Positions 9,404 through 21,329 of a DNA stretch of 64,000 nt are shown here, in pieces. The notes below the pieces were generated by a model. It was given only the letters and a program-made list of their open reading frames with translations. It had not been told where the DNA came from and did not search any database. The position numbers and the translations under genes are program-made. The stretch's first letter is position 1; every line of letters starts with the position of its first letter. This stretch comes from Cryptomeria japonica (Eukaryota > Streptophyta > Pinopsida > Cupressales > Cupressaceae), in assembly GCF_030272615.1 (NCBI RefSeq), contig NC_081411.1, positions 43,193,017 through 43,257,016 on the forward strand, given 5' to 3'.

Positions 9404-12297
9404 CCACATCCCTGGAATTTATTATTTGTCGAGTTTTTTGTGAGTTTTTTATCGTAGGTATCAGAACAACATGAGTGTCTACAAATTGACACGACTGACT
9501 CAAGTTCAGCGCGTGCACACGCACTTTAGCACGAGCGCTAGAAATTCAAATTTCTTTAACCGCTTCTCTGCAAGTCTGCACATCAGCGCGAGCGCTTCGG
9601 GAACAACATGTCCTCTCTTAGGATTTTGTCACTTATATTAACAAAATTCACTCTTTCTTATTCTTCTTTCTATTTTACCATTAAAATAAATAAAAAATAC
9701 TAAAAAGTCAAACATCCAAAAAAACAAAAAAAAATAGTTAATTTTGCCATAACTACTATTTATTTTTTGGTAGTCTCGTTTTAGCACGAGCGCCCTGTGA
9801 ATGGCGTGGGCGCTCTACCAAGTTTCCTTCTTAGTTTCAAATTTTTGAATTCTTAATCTTTGTTGTCTGTGCTTACCTATTTCAGCGCGTACGCTCGCGC
9901 TTCAGCATGACCATCATTATATTAGCACAACCATTTCTGACAAAATCTCGCCCATTTTTTAATTTGAAAATTTGAATTTTCTAACTGCTAACCTATTTTT
10001 GGATTTCTTCACGTTTTAGCGCAAGCGCAAGTGCTTCAGTGCGATTGAATCAAAATAGCGTGACCTCTCAAGTATAAATCATCATTTTCTTTTGGTCTCT
10101 GAATTTTTCTTGCATTTCCTTTTTTTACTTTCAGCCCACTTTAGCACATATGCAAGCATTTCAGCGCGGTTGTCTGTAGATTAGCGTGTGCACTGTTTCT
10201 GCAAAGTTGTGTCTACTAATTACATTTTTATGATTTTTGCAGCTTTATCCAATTGTCCAAGACATAATAATAATAATTTTAAAAAAAAAAAAACTACCAA
10301 TCTGATTTTCTGCAGTTTGCCTTGGAAATTCAACTAAACCTTGTGTTTTCATTTTTTAGGCACTTAGACTTAATTAGGGGGTAAATAAATCATTTTTTTC
10401 ATGTTTGTGAAAAGCATGAAGGTAGGAGAGTATTCCCTCATCTATCTAGACGATCAAAAATCTAGACCCTCCAAGTTTTTCATGTTTATTGTATGTTTAC
10501 CCTTAGCGGGCCTGCCCTCCCGAGTTGCTCTTAGAGTCAGTGAGAGGGGAACGACCCAAGTGAGTACACCCGAACCTGGGGTTCCCAACTCAATATAATA
10601 AATAGGCTATTGAGATCGAAAGACTCAATGGTTGGAGCTATATGAGAGTTCACTCTCACATTGGGTGCTTAGTAAGATCCTAGAGATCTCAATCACGCTT
10701 GGGTGACTACTAAGTTCTTGGTGCTTTGTTGGTTTATAGGCCTCAATTGCGCTTACGCAACTGCAAAGGGTAGCTCCTAACGGGAAGCCATACTAAACAC
10801 CTTGTGAATACTGGCCAAAAACCTTCTAGCCATTGGTGCAAGAGGTCAAACCTCTGAAGCCGCCCATATTTTTACGACCCTTAGTAGAGACACAAAGTTC
10901 GTCATGAGAAATTTTCATGGGAATTGATGCTTGGCTGCCCTGAAGAAGTGACTATCATGGAGGGGAGCCAGTGGGGTCAAGAATCTAAGTGTCCACTCTG
11001 GGCAAGTGTAGCTAGAAAACCAATTGGGATCCAATGACTATTGTCCTTGCTAGCCCTAGAAATGTTGTATATGAGCATGAGTGTCTTTGAGTTAAAATTT
11101 ATTTGATTATTGGGTTTGCTTTGCTTGACACTTACTTGCCAAGAGTAGACTAAACACATCATTATCCTCAAACACTTTGCAAAACACTTGTCTAAAAACA
11201 AACAATCATCCAAGTCAAAGTCCTAGTCACAATTCCAATCATAAGTCATACCCAAGTCACATCCTAGTAGTCTTCCACACAAAGTTCCAATTCCCTCAAA
11301 ACTCCGTCTGTCTCATGTTTCATAAACCCAAGTTGTATAAGCATCCCAAGAAGTCAATCCACCGACCTATCAAGAAGAAGAAACTCATACAAGCACAACT
11401 TATTAGACATCAAAAAATTTGGTACACAAACCGCAAACTCTTGCTTAAACATAGGACCTTCTTGCATCATTACCACAATTACGTCCATGGTCATAGCAAT
11501 GAGTTTGATGCTAGTGATGAATTAAGAGTTTGTGCCCTCCATCAAGGTTCAGGTTTTTTTAATCACCAACTATAATCAGAATCAGGGTGGTCATATCCCT
11601 TCATACAACTTGCCATTCGAACCAATCATCTATTGAGTCATGTTCATGCCAAGGATAGCCTTGTCATAAAATTTCTTCTAATCATCACTACCATCTCTCT
11701 TCGATCAGTCATCCTCAATCTTTTCCTAAGGACTTAACACATCAATTGACCACAAATCAATCACCTTCAATTATCAAATCAATTTTCAAATCCAAATCAA
11801 ATCATCCTTTAATCCAATTTAACCTCACATTAAGGTTTTATGCCTTGTGAAGTTTCATTTAGACCTCATCCTCAATCAATCAATCACTTGTCTTTGTGCT
11901 TGAAGAAGAATCCTCTCCAAGTAACTTTTCCTTATCCTTTGAGTCAATCAATATTCTTATCTCACGTCTTTGTTTCACTTAGGATCATTAGGCAACCCTT
12001 AGTAGAAGAAATAATTTGATCATCATCCCAAGGTCTAAATTTTACCCAACTTGGTCATTACCTTGCTTGTCATTTCATCAACATTTCCCACCTAAAATCA
12101 TCATCCAAGGACTAAGGTGCAATCCTAATCAAACCCGTGTCATAATCCAAGGACTCTACCAATCAACCAAATCCAATTTCATAAAATCCCAAAATCCAAG
12201 ATCCTCGCTAAGTCCTTTCATCAAATTTCTTCCCACTCCAATCAATCTTTTCTAAGGTTGTTCTTGTATGGTCACAACTTGATCTCAAAAGAAAAAT
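9404..12297 (+). other. Long leader of Ty3 element 1 with GC-motif cluster
   Basis: There is no convincing ORF in this 2.9-kb leader before gag. About 9490-10190 contains a dispersed cluster of related GC-rich motifs such as tcagcgcgagcgcttc, ttagcacgagcgc and cagcgcgtacgctcgcgc, embedded in AT-rich DNA. About 10527-11060 resembles 45861-46445, and about 11200-12280 is C/A-rich with many tcaatcaa-like words. Tat elements are known for long leaders that may contain introns. I could not place splice sites here. Confidence 0.55.
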
Positions 12298-13749
12298 ATG
12301 GCCGAACAACAATATGGTATACCAGACATTAGTGTCCTATATGAAGACCTTATACAAGATCCTAAACAAAGTGTGCAACCCAGCATTCAAAATCAACCAC
12401 AAGATGCTAATATGGTTGATCAAGATGAACTCTCTACGGAATTACAAACTTTCTTAGAAGACTCTTATAATCAAGAAATGTTGGAGAAATTTATCCGACA
12501 CAATCCTAGTGCTCTTCTAAAGACTCTCCTTGAAAATGGAGCTCAACTCCCCCCTATTTTGATAGATCCACTCTTGGTCAACAACCACAAGGAGACCTTG
12601 CTCCTACCCATACCATCGCACCCATTATTCAAACTCAATCAATTGCACCCCCTCCAATCATTCAACCCCAATCAATAGCACATGTGGCATCTGTCCCCGT
12701 GGTCTCCATTCTGCCTTCTTCCTTCTTAGCATCTATGCCACTATAAAATTTGATATCAACTATTCCCCAACATACCTTTGTGCCATCTTCTTCTACTTGG
12801 CCATACGTTTCTATTCCACAATCCTCCATTCCTATCAATAATGTCACTAACTTCATTTGAGCCTCACTTCCTCCTATCACAAAAATTTGTGGGTCACAAC
12901 CGACTGTCACTCAAGTCTGTGTGACATCGGTCATCACATCTCACATCCCCATTTCCTCATCATATCAATACATTAGTGGGGGTGGACCTTCCATGACTCA
13001 TCCGATTCTAGGGAAAAACACAATTCATCATGTCCAAAATCCACAACAAGACCTCATTAAAGAAATTCAGGACATGAAAAACATTATCAATGACATGAAG
13101 GCAGGGACTAACAAAAGTAAACCTTACTTGTTTGAGGAATTTTTTCCTCGTCCTTGTCCTTATGACCTATCTATATCAGTTTCACCATACCCACCAGGGT
13201 TTGAGATCCCTAAGTTCACGAAGTATGAGGGCAAAGGGGACCCCCAAGACCATGTTCGTGAGTTTCACATCTTATGTCAAGAAGTCTCCTATAGTGACTT
13301 CTACCTTCAAAGGCTCTTCCCCAAGAGTCTCATGGGAGATGCTCTTGCATGGTTCTTATCCTTACCTCAAGGTTCTATTACCTCCTTCTTGGACTTAGCA
13401 GAGAAGTTCGTGGCTCACTATGCCTACAACATGGTTAATGACTTTTCCATGATGGACCTTTGTAACATGAAACAAAGGCTTGGAGAGACTTTTGCTAAAT
13501 TCTTGCAAAGATGGCGACATCTCATCAAGAAATTCCAATGGTACAAAACACCAAATTGAATTATTTCAAAAGAATTTGGTGCCTGAACTATCAAGGCCTC
13601 TGGCATCTCAATGTATTAAATATTTCCAAAAATTGACTGATAAGGGCCTAGCCCTCAAACATGTCTTATTAGATGAAGGAACCTTGAAACATTACCAAAA
13701 ATCAAGTCAAAATTCTTCCTCTTATCATAATGATAAACCAAAATTCTAG
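12298..13749 (+). pseudogene. Ty3 element 1 gag
   Basis: Starts at the ATG at 12298 (MAEQQYGIPDISV), goes out of frame near 12676 and resumes at 12921 to 13559. It then shifts again near 13480-13559 and ends at 13749. The Retrotrans_gag core is clear at about 13200-13540: EIPKFTKYEGKGDPQDHV, YLQRLFPKSLMGDALAWF and AEKFVAHYAYNM. The upstream part is Pro/Gln/Ser-rich. Gag forms the virus-like particle that packages element RNA. At least two frameshifts make it non-functional. The gag fragment of element 2 (50977-52490, minus) has the same core motifs. Confidence 0.88.
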
Positions 13750-14039
13750 TCCAAAAACAAAAACATAGTCAATGATGGTGTGGCTGATGCAAAATGGGTC
13801 CAGACCGTGGTTGCTCCTCCAAATCCCACCACCACCAATCATCAATTCAACAATAAAAATAATCAAATCAATCTCAAAATCCTCATAACAATGTCTCAGT
13901 CCAGGGGCGACCACCCTGATCCAATAACAAGACTCCAAGATATTTCACTCCTCTTGTCGAGCCCATTGAAGTAGTGTTTCCAAAGCTTGTCGAAGCAGGA
14001 ATAGTTGTCTTCCCGATTATTCGCCCATTCAACCCCAAT

Positions 14040-14185
14040 CAACCCAAACCTGGGTGCTATAATTAGAATGAGTATTGTGAGTATCATCGTATCAAGGGGC
14101 ATGATACACGAAAGTGCATGAAGCTTAAAATCTACATACAAGATCTCATTGATAGAGGTGAGATTGAGGTAGCAAATTCAAACCT
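14040..14185 (+). pseudogene. Ty3 element 1 gag zinc finger (CCHC-like, Tat variant)
   Basis: In the frame through 14076 the peptide CEYHRIKGHDTRKC appears (C-x2-H-x4-H-x4-C), followed by MKLKIYIQDLIDRGEIEV. This spacing, followed by a Leu/Lys helix ending DLIDRG, is typical of the zinc finger between gag and protease in Tat-type elements. It binds nucleic acid. A stop lies just upstream (near 14064), so it is cut off from the gag core. Confidence 0.7.
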
Positions 14186-14699
14186 GGTAACAACAATGAC
14201 AAACTCAAAATATACCAAGAACCCTTCCCAAAACATGATAAAGGAAAAGGATCATCATCTAACGCTATGAACTATCAATACACTAATCATATAATAAGCT
14301 TTGAATTTTTAGTAGGTCGCATTGAGCCTTCAGACAACCATGTCAACATCATAACTATCCAAGGAGCCAACCCTCCCCCTTCCCAAAATAGACCTAGCCC
14401 TGCTAAGATAGTCATTCAAGGCACTACACCTTTTGCTTACCACTATTAGAATGACTACAATGTAACCACCTGTCGAGGCAGAGCCACTATTCAAGGATCC
14501 CCTCCCCCACCAAATCCCACCCCCATGTCTTCCACCCACCGATATGACCTCACTGGCCAACTTGGGAAGACCCCCGCATAGATCTCCATCCTAGAAATTC
14601 TCAATACTTCCCCTATCCACAAGAAAATTTTGGAACAAGCCCTCCTTGAGTCTCGTGTTCTCGATAATATCAATGCTGCCCAATTTCAAGCTCTCATTG

Positions 14700-15235
14700 G
14701 AAACCTTGCTACCCAATAGCACCTTGTGTTCACTTCCAATGATGCTCATTTAGATGAAGACCATAATAAACCTTTGCACATTAAATCCCTTATCCAGAAG
14801 CACAAGGTCAACCGTATCCTAATAGACGAAGGATCCAAACTCAATTTGTGTACATACAAGCTAATAAAATAATTGGGACTTTCTGAGGACCTGGTAGATA
14901 CATCAAGAAGAATCACAATAAAAGCATATGATGATGCAGAAAGATTTTCTAAATGCATGATCATCTTACCTCTTCAAGTGGGCCCTATCACAATTGAAAC
15001 CCCTTACCAAGTCCTAGATCTCGATCTCCCCTACAATATTATTTGTGGTCACCCATGGATTCACTCCTTGCAAGTCGTACCCTCCACTTATCATCAATGC
15101 ATCAAATTCCCCTTCAATGGAGGAGAGATCACTATCAAAGGTGATCCACAACCCTTTCAATATTGCAATATCTTAGAGGGGAAGCATCCATATCATTGCC
15201 CACTAAATAAACCCCTCTCAAACTCATCCATCTAA
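14700..15235 (+). pseudogene. Ty3 element 1 aspartic protease
   Basis: Pepsin-like retroviral-type protease that would cleave the Gag-Pol polyprotein. The active-site strand reads ILIDEGSKLNLC near 14815-14850, where related elements have Asp-Gly-Gly or Asp-Ser/Thr-Gly; here Gly is replaced by Glu. Downstream, LGLSEDLVDTSRR, the flap region and DLPYNIICGHPWIHSLQVV (the conserved Gly-Arg/His-Pro-Trp-Ile-His segment) are intact. A stop interrupts at about 14869 (taa before TTG GGA CTT) and others lie upstream. Confidence 0.82.
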
Positions 15236-15444
15236 CACATCAAATGTTGCCTCCACCTCATCCCATGCAAACCCACAAATCAAGATCCTAGATAATGGTT
15301 GTGGACAATAAAAATTGGAGAATGTCTTATTAATAGGCAACCTCCCCTTATCTCCCAAGTCATTTTCCAAACCAAAAGAACTCGAAAAAGAACAAAAATT
15401 GGTTATACAATTCAAAGATACCACCTTTTAGAAATGGGGCCCAC

Positions 15445-16287
15445 TTGATGAGGAGAGCCTCGACACATATGTCTCTTCATGGTTGTATTGGGAAGAAGAT
15501 GAAGTCCGAGAAAAAATGCCTAAAAAATGTATCCAAAGGCATCAGCTATAGTATAAAAATGGGTTACAAAGGACATGACTTGGGACCAGAGGAGAAAGGA
15601 AGAAAAGAACCCATAAATCCTATCACTTACAAGTATAACAGGGGCTTGGGGTACACTCCAGTGCCTAAGATCACTATCACTGGTGCTCCTTTAAGTCCTT
15701 CTTTGGATATTGAAGACTTTGACAAAGAGGAGTTCCATGAAATGCCTTTTGAATATGAAGATGGCATCATCTTTGACACCCACATCAACACCATCACTCC
15801 CATAACCCCATTCATTTTACATGAGCTACATCTTGTCCATCTTGAACTCATAGACTGGGGCCAATGAGACAAACCCACTTTAGATATATGCATCAATGAT
15901 AACACTCTCATTACTCTAACTATGCAAAATTTGGAAGACTGCAACAAAGTACATGGGATTCAACTACATGAAAAGGGATACTTTGGTACTTAGGTCAATG
16001 CCCCTAGTCACAAAAAATATAATAAAAAGAAAAAACATGATTCCCTAGGTAAAAACTTCTCTGAGACACCTTTGGATGAGCAAAAAGTAAAAACAAAGGG
16101 CATATCTGAAATTAAAATCTTGGAAAAGGCACTTGAGGATGAGGGACTTGACCTCCCTACCATTGGTCATCTTCCACAGGACAGGTCAAATTTGTTAATA
16201 GAGGAAACACACAGTATCAATATGGGCACCAAAGACATTCCAAAAAACGTGCTCATTGCCAAGTCCCTCACAAATCAAGAGAAATAG
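15445..16287 (+). pseudogene. Ty3 element 1 protease-RT linker
   Basis: Two open segments (15445-15867 and 16072-16287). The first contains MGYKGHDLGPEEKGRKEP, a G-patch-like segment seen between protease and RT in plant Ty3 elements, then an acidic stretch (DIEDFDKEEFHEMPFEYEDG). The second is Lys/Glu-rich and ends LIAKSLTNQEK. No enzymatic motif. The first motif matches the end of the decayed frame at 1-645. Confidence 0.6.
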
Positions 16288-16289
16288 GA

Positions 16290-16901
16290 CTTCATTAATT
16301 TCCTCACAAAGACAAAAATCAAATTAACATGGTCCTATGCTGACATGCCAAGTCTAGATCCTGACTTGGTCGTTCATAATATTGTTGTCTATCTAGATGC
16401 CAAACCTGAAAACAAAAGTTGCACAAGATGCATACACATATTGCACTCCTGGTCAAAGAGGAGCTCCAAAAGATGTTGGATGCAGAATTCATCAAACCAA
16501 TAGACTACCCTAAATGGGTATCCAACATTGTACCTATCGGCAAACCTGTTGGGGGCATCCGCATATGTACTGATTTCTGAGATCTAAACAAGGCTTTCCC
16601 TAAAGATGATTTCCCGCTCCCCAACATAGACATGATTGTGGACCTCACAGTGGGACTTGAGATGTTATCGCGTATGGATGGATTTTCTACATATAATCAG
16701 ATCAAGATCACGCAGGAAGATCAACACAAAACTATGTTCACAACACCATGGGGAACTTTTTGTTCCCGGGTCATGTCTTTTGGCTTCAAAAATATCGGAG
16801 CCACATATCAATGTGCAATGACAATAATTTTTCATGACCTCTTGCACAAAATCATGGAGGACTATGTAGATGATCTTCTAGGAAAATTAAAGACAAGATA
16901 A
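16290..16901 (+). pseudogene. Ty3 element 1 reverse transcriptase
   Basis: RT palm and fingers: EELQKMLDAEFIKP, PKWVSNIVPIGKP, GGIRICTDF then a stop (TGA at about 16579, where Arg or Trp is expected) then DLNKAFPKDDFPLPNID. It continues LSRMDGFSTYNQIKI, TTPWGTFCSRVMSFGFKN, GATYQ and the catalytic box EDYVDDLL near 16860. A frameshift lies near 16415. RT copies element RNA into cDNA. The YVDD box is intact, so decay is by nonsense and frameshift. Confidence 0.92.
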
Positions 16902-16937
16902 GAGAACATCCCTATCTTAAGGCAGATCTTTGAAACA

Positions 16938-17710
16938 TTGGAAAAATACAAGTTGCGCCTCAATCCTAAGAAGTGTGTTTTTGGTGTCACATCGGGAAAA
17001 CTACTAGGTTTCATTATTATTCACAGAGGCATTGAGTTTGATCCTACAAAGGTGAAAGCCATCATGGAAATGCCTCCCCCAAAGATCCTCAGACAACTAC
17101 GCAGCCTCCAGGGGAAACTCCAATCTATCAAGTGCTTCATCTCACAGCTTGCAGATAAATACCATCCATTTGCACAGTTGTTATGCAAAGACGCAAAATT
17201 CAAATGGGACTACTTGTGTCAAAAGGCTTTTGAAAAACTCAAAGAATATCTCGTGTCACCTCTAGTTCTTATGCCTCCTACTCTGGGAAAGCCTCTTAGT
17301 TTGTACATATGTGCTACTATAGTGGCATTGGGAGCATTATTGGCACAAATAGATGATCAAGGAAAGGAACATGTCATATACTACATCATTTGAACACTAG
17401 TGGGGTATGAACTCAATTATACCACCATTGAAAGAGCATGCTTGGCATTGGTATTTAGTACATAGAAACTTTGACACTATATGTTAAACAACAAAACAAA
17501 ATTGATTTCTAAGATTGACCCTCTTAAATATCTCTTGTCAAAAGTTGCCCTCACTGGTAGAACTGCTAAATGGGTCATGTTGTTAAGTGAGTTTGACATT
17601 GAATATGTAGATAGAAAACCAATCAAGGGATAGGTTATCACAAACCAATTGGCTGACACTCCACTTCCTAGTGAACATCTGATCCTTACAAAATTGCCAA
17701 ATAATTCATA
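16938..17710 (+). pseudogene. Ty3 element 1 RT connection and first RNase H
   Basis: Begins KYKLRLNPKKCVFGVTSGKL and LGFIIIHRGIEFDPTKVKAI, the usual RT thumb/connection, then the first RNase H-like domain (LSLYICATIVALGALLAQ). The usual catalytic Asp of this domain is replaced (Tyr-Ile-Cys), as expected for the degenerate tether RNase H of plant Ty3 elements. It continues with YELNYTTIERACLALVF, DPLKYLLSKVALTGRTAK and WVMLLSEFDIEYVDRKPI. Stops lie near 17393, 17463 and 17630. Confidence 0.85.
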
Positions 17711-18256
17711 ATGACTGTCACCACATCCTTCACATGGCAGTTGTACTTTGATGGCTCTTGCACCGAAATTGGATTGGGGTCGGGAATACTATTGATCACA
17801 CCTCAAGGAGATTGCATCCCAAAGTCATACAAGATAGACTTTGCATGTACCAACAACATCACAGAATATGAGGCACTGATTACCAGACTATGCTTGGCTA
17901 TCTAATAGAAGATAGGGGAATTGCAAGTCTATGGTGATTCCCAACTTGTCATAAAACAAGTCAATGATGAATATCAAACAAAAGATGACAAACTTCTTCC
18001 CTATCGTAGCATGGTTGAAGATCTTAAGCATCATTTCACAACAATCAAGTTTCATCAAATCCCACGAACAAACAACATAGCTGCAGATGAAATGGCCACC
18101 ATTGGCTCCCTCCTTCAGATGTCAGCACATAGTCAGAAGTGTGATTTCTTGGTTGAGCAATTATTCATACCAGCATATGATCTATCAAAATCTGAAATGG
18201 TGTGCATACTCGTTAGTCCCGAATCCCCCGGTATCGAGATACCTTCACTTTCCTAA
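17711..18256 (+). pseudogene. Ty3 element 1 second (archaeal-type) RNase H
   Basis: A second RNase H after the degenerate one: LYFDGSCTEIGLGSGILL (Asp), NNITEYEALI (Glu), VYGDSQLVIKQVN (Asp) and NNIAADEMA (Asp). The catalytic DEDD set is complete. Two consecutive stops (near 17903-17908, taa tag) split it. An additional RNase H at this place is a hallmark of the Tat lineage and supports the classification of the element. It likely removes the RNA strand in place of the degenerate first domain. Confidence 0.87.
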
Positions 18257-18375
18257 AACATAACACCATTCCCCCACACCTCACCAAAACCCAACAATAA
18301 ACCTTCATCCGCCGATGTTCTCATTACACTATCCTCAGAGACACCTTATTCAGAAGGCATTTCGATGGTTCCCTC

Positions 18376-19485
18376 CTAAGGTGTTTAGATAAACAAGAGG
18401 CTGAATGGGCACTACGTGAAGTGTACGAAGGCATCTGTGGGGCACACTCAAGTGGTCTCACCTTGGCTAAAAATCTCTTGAGAATAGGATATTACTGGCC
18501 TAAAATGGAATTAGATGCATATAACTATATGAAGAAATGCATCCCTTGCCAGCAACAAGGCGATAAGATCCATGCGCCATCACAAGAATTGTAGTCATTC
18601 ATTACACCCTAGCCCTTCTCACAGTGGGGGTTCAATCTCATTGGGAAAATCCACCCTACATCCTCCAACGGTCATAAATTCATTATCACCGCCACCAAAT
18701 ATTTCACCAAGTGGGTAGAGGCCATCCCTCTTACCTTCACCACTAGTAAGCAGATATCCAAATTCATCCTAAACTACTTGATCTATCGATATGGGATCCC
18801 AAAAGTTATCATTATAGATAATGACAGACAATTCAAAAACCAAGATGTTAAATAACTTTGTTAGAAATGCGACATCCAACATCGCTTCTCCACCCCATAT
18901 TACCCACAAGGTAACGGTCAAGTTGAAGCTTCTAACAAAACCCTCATCAAAATCCTCAAAAAGATGGTCAATGAAGTTGGTCATGATTGGCACCTCTAAC
19001 TCCACCCTTCTTTGTGGGCCTACCGCACCTCCATCCACACACCCACAGGTGCCACCCCCTATTCCCTTGTCTTTGGCTCTGAAGTCAGCCTCCCTCTTGA
19101 GATTGAGATCCCCTCTCTAAGGGTGTCATTGCATAATATCCTACTAGACGAAGAATACATAACTGCCAGACTACAAGAGCTAGAACTGTTGGATGAAAGG
19201 CACCTCAAGGCCTTGAACCATCTCTGACTATATTAGAATTGCCTACACATGAGTTACCACAAGAAGGTCATAACCCATGAATTTGAAATTGGTGATCTTG
19301 TCCTCATGGAAAATTAGAAAAACCTTCAAGAAAGAGAAAAGAAAGGCAAGTTTGAGCCTAATTGGCTTGAACCATATGTAATCACAACAAAATATGGATC
19401 GGTGACCCATCAATTGGCTACTCTTGCAATAAATCCTTTGGATGATCCAATGAACATCATGCACCTAAAAACGTTCTATGCCTAG
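18376..19485 (+). pseudogene. Ty3 element 1 integrase
   Basis: The zinc-binding part has VYEGICGAHSSGLTLAKNLL, GYYWPKM and KCIPCQQQGDKIH. The catalytic core follows: SQWGFNLIGKI near 18620, KVIIIDNDRQFKN near 18810, and GNGQVEASNKTL (Glu) near 18920. The first core residue is Asn where Asp is expected in the WGxD motif, consistent with one G-to-A change. The C-terminal part has WAYRTSIHTPTGATPYSLV, LEIEIPSLRV, GDLVLMEN and KFEPNWLEPYVI, ending at the TAG at 19483. Several stops and a frame change near 18850 are present. Integrase would insert the cDNA and make the 5-bp duplication. Confidence 0.9.
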
Positions 19486-21325
19486 TCCAAAGAAAGTCGT
19501 CAATTGTCGAAAAATACTAAAAAATGTGAAAAAGATCACCACTCTGGTGAAAACCTGGTAAACGGGCACCTTGTGACACAAAAAAAAAATAAGTGAAGAA
19601 AAATCAATTCATCCATTAGTGAATAATATAGATCCATTGTCTATCAGGTCAGTACTCCATCATCCTCACTATCCAATTCACCCATCATGACATTCCTCCA
19701 CTGCCCCCCGCCCCCCCAATTGGAATAATTCATGTGTATGATGATGAGCCTTCACCTAAATCATGAATATAGATTGTCCCATCAAATTGAGCTTTTGTGC
19801 CTCTGTGTGAGTTTCGTCAAGTCTTGAGGTCAGTCCCAAGTCCGCAAGTTAAACTTCAAGGTCATCTGATCACTTGCCTAATCCAAAATCCACCCACCCT
19901 ATCATTTTCCCTAGGTATGAATCCTTCTCTTGCCTGGCAGTTTAATCCTCCATCCTAATCCTACTCTTGGCAAGAGGCGTCAGTTGGTCATGAATGAGTG
20001 ACTTATTGATTTCTTGGATTTTCATTTGGACTTGCATCTTTTTCCCTATGACTGCATCTATCTACGACTGCCTGGATCTTCCATATCTAGGTATGTTTAC
20101 AATAGGTGCATACTAGGGTATATTTTCATAGCATGGTGTGTTTTGGATCTCTCTTATATGAACCGACAACCTGGTACTAGTGTTTATCAACACTTACCTT
20201 CTCGTGTACAAGAGGTATCGGTGTGTTTGAAGGTTTCCTTGCACGTACCCACAACTTTGTATCAGTGTTCCTCAACACTTGCATAGCTGTGTGTAAGGAA
20301 TTCCTGTTTGACTATGAGTCAATCCATGCCTTGGGTTTCTCATGGCATCCTGATTCCTATAATCAGTGGTACGGGTTACCTAGGGGAATATCAAACTAGG
20401 TTGCCTCTCCACATCTTTTGTACACAACTCTCACCATCATTCCATAAAGTCCTAATCTAATAATCCCATGGAATCTTCAATTTCCCCCCCCACTATCCCT
20501 TATTCTTCTATTTTCTATCTAAGATCATTATATTACTACCAGCATATTCACTCATTGCATTATCCATTCATTTTATCCACTTAGGTGGTATCATTCATTT
20601 CACTATTCATATAGATTTCGCTATCTATCCATTTGGGTTACATTATCTATTGATTTCATTACACTACTCACTTAGATTGTCATTTTTCACAAGCATTTAC
20701 TACATACATTGCATTTATATTGCATTGCATACATCATTTAAGTTGCATTATCCATTCATATTAGATGGAATTAATTTATTCTCTTAGATTACATTATTCA
20801 TTCATTTAGATCGCATCATTTTGCATAGCATTGATCATTTTACATTGCAATATCTATGTAGGTGGCATTACATTCATCATCCATTCCACATATAGATTGC
20901 ATCTAGGCTAATTAATCATTTATCATAAATCATTTGCATCTACATCTACTATTGCATTGCATTTTCATCATACATTAAACATCCTCATATACAACATATA
21001 TGAACATCAAAACATGATCACTCGTCTTGCATCCATAAACATGTCAACAACATATCATAAGCATACATATATAAATATCCACCCTACATCATAGATAGGT
21101 CAGCACAATATATCCATAATCATCATCCATGCATCACATCACAAAATAATAAATAGAGTCCATCATAATAAAGTACATACATCATCCGTCGCTGCAAATC
21201 ATATATATATAAGCTCAAAAAGATGAATATGTCTATCATAATACACTGATCACCCCAAAGGGTCAAAATATAATACATGAGCCAAAATGGAGTTATCTCT
21301 CCCCCTATCACTCCATCCCCCTCCT
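19486..21325. other. 3' non-coding region of Ty3 element 1
   Basis: No convincing coding sequence on the plus strand. About 20520-21120 is rich in short degenerate words built on cattca, gcattg and catcat, which looks like old simple-repeat expansion. Long 3' regions of this kind are usual in Tat elements. Confidence 0.6.
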
Positions 21326-21329
21326 CTAC

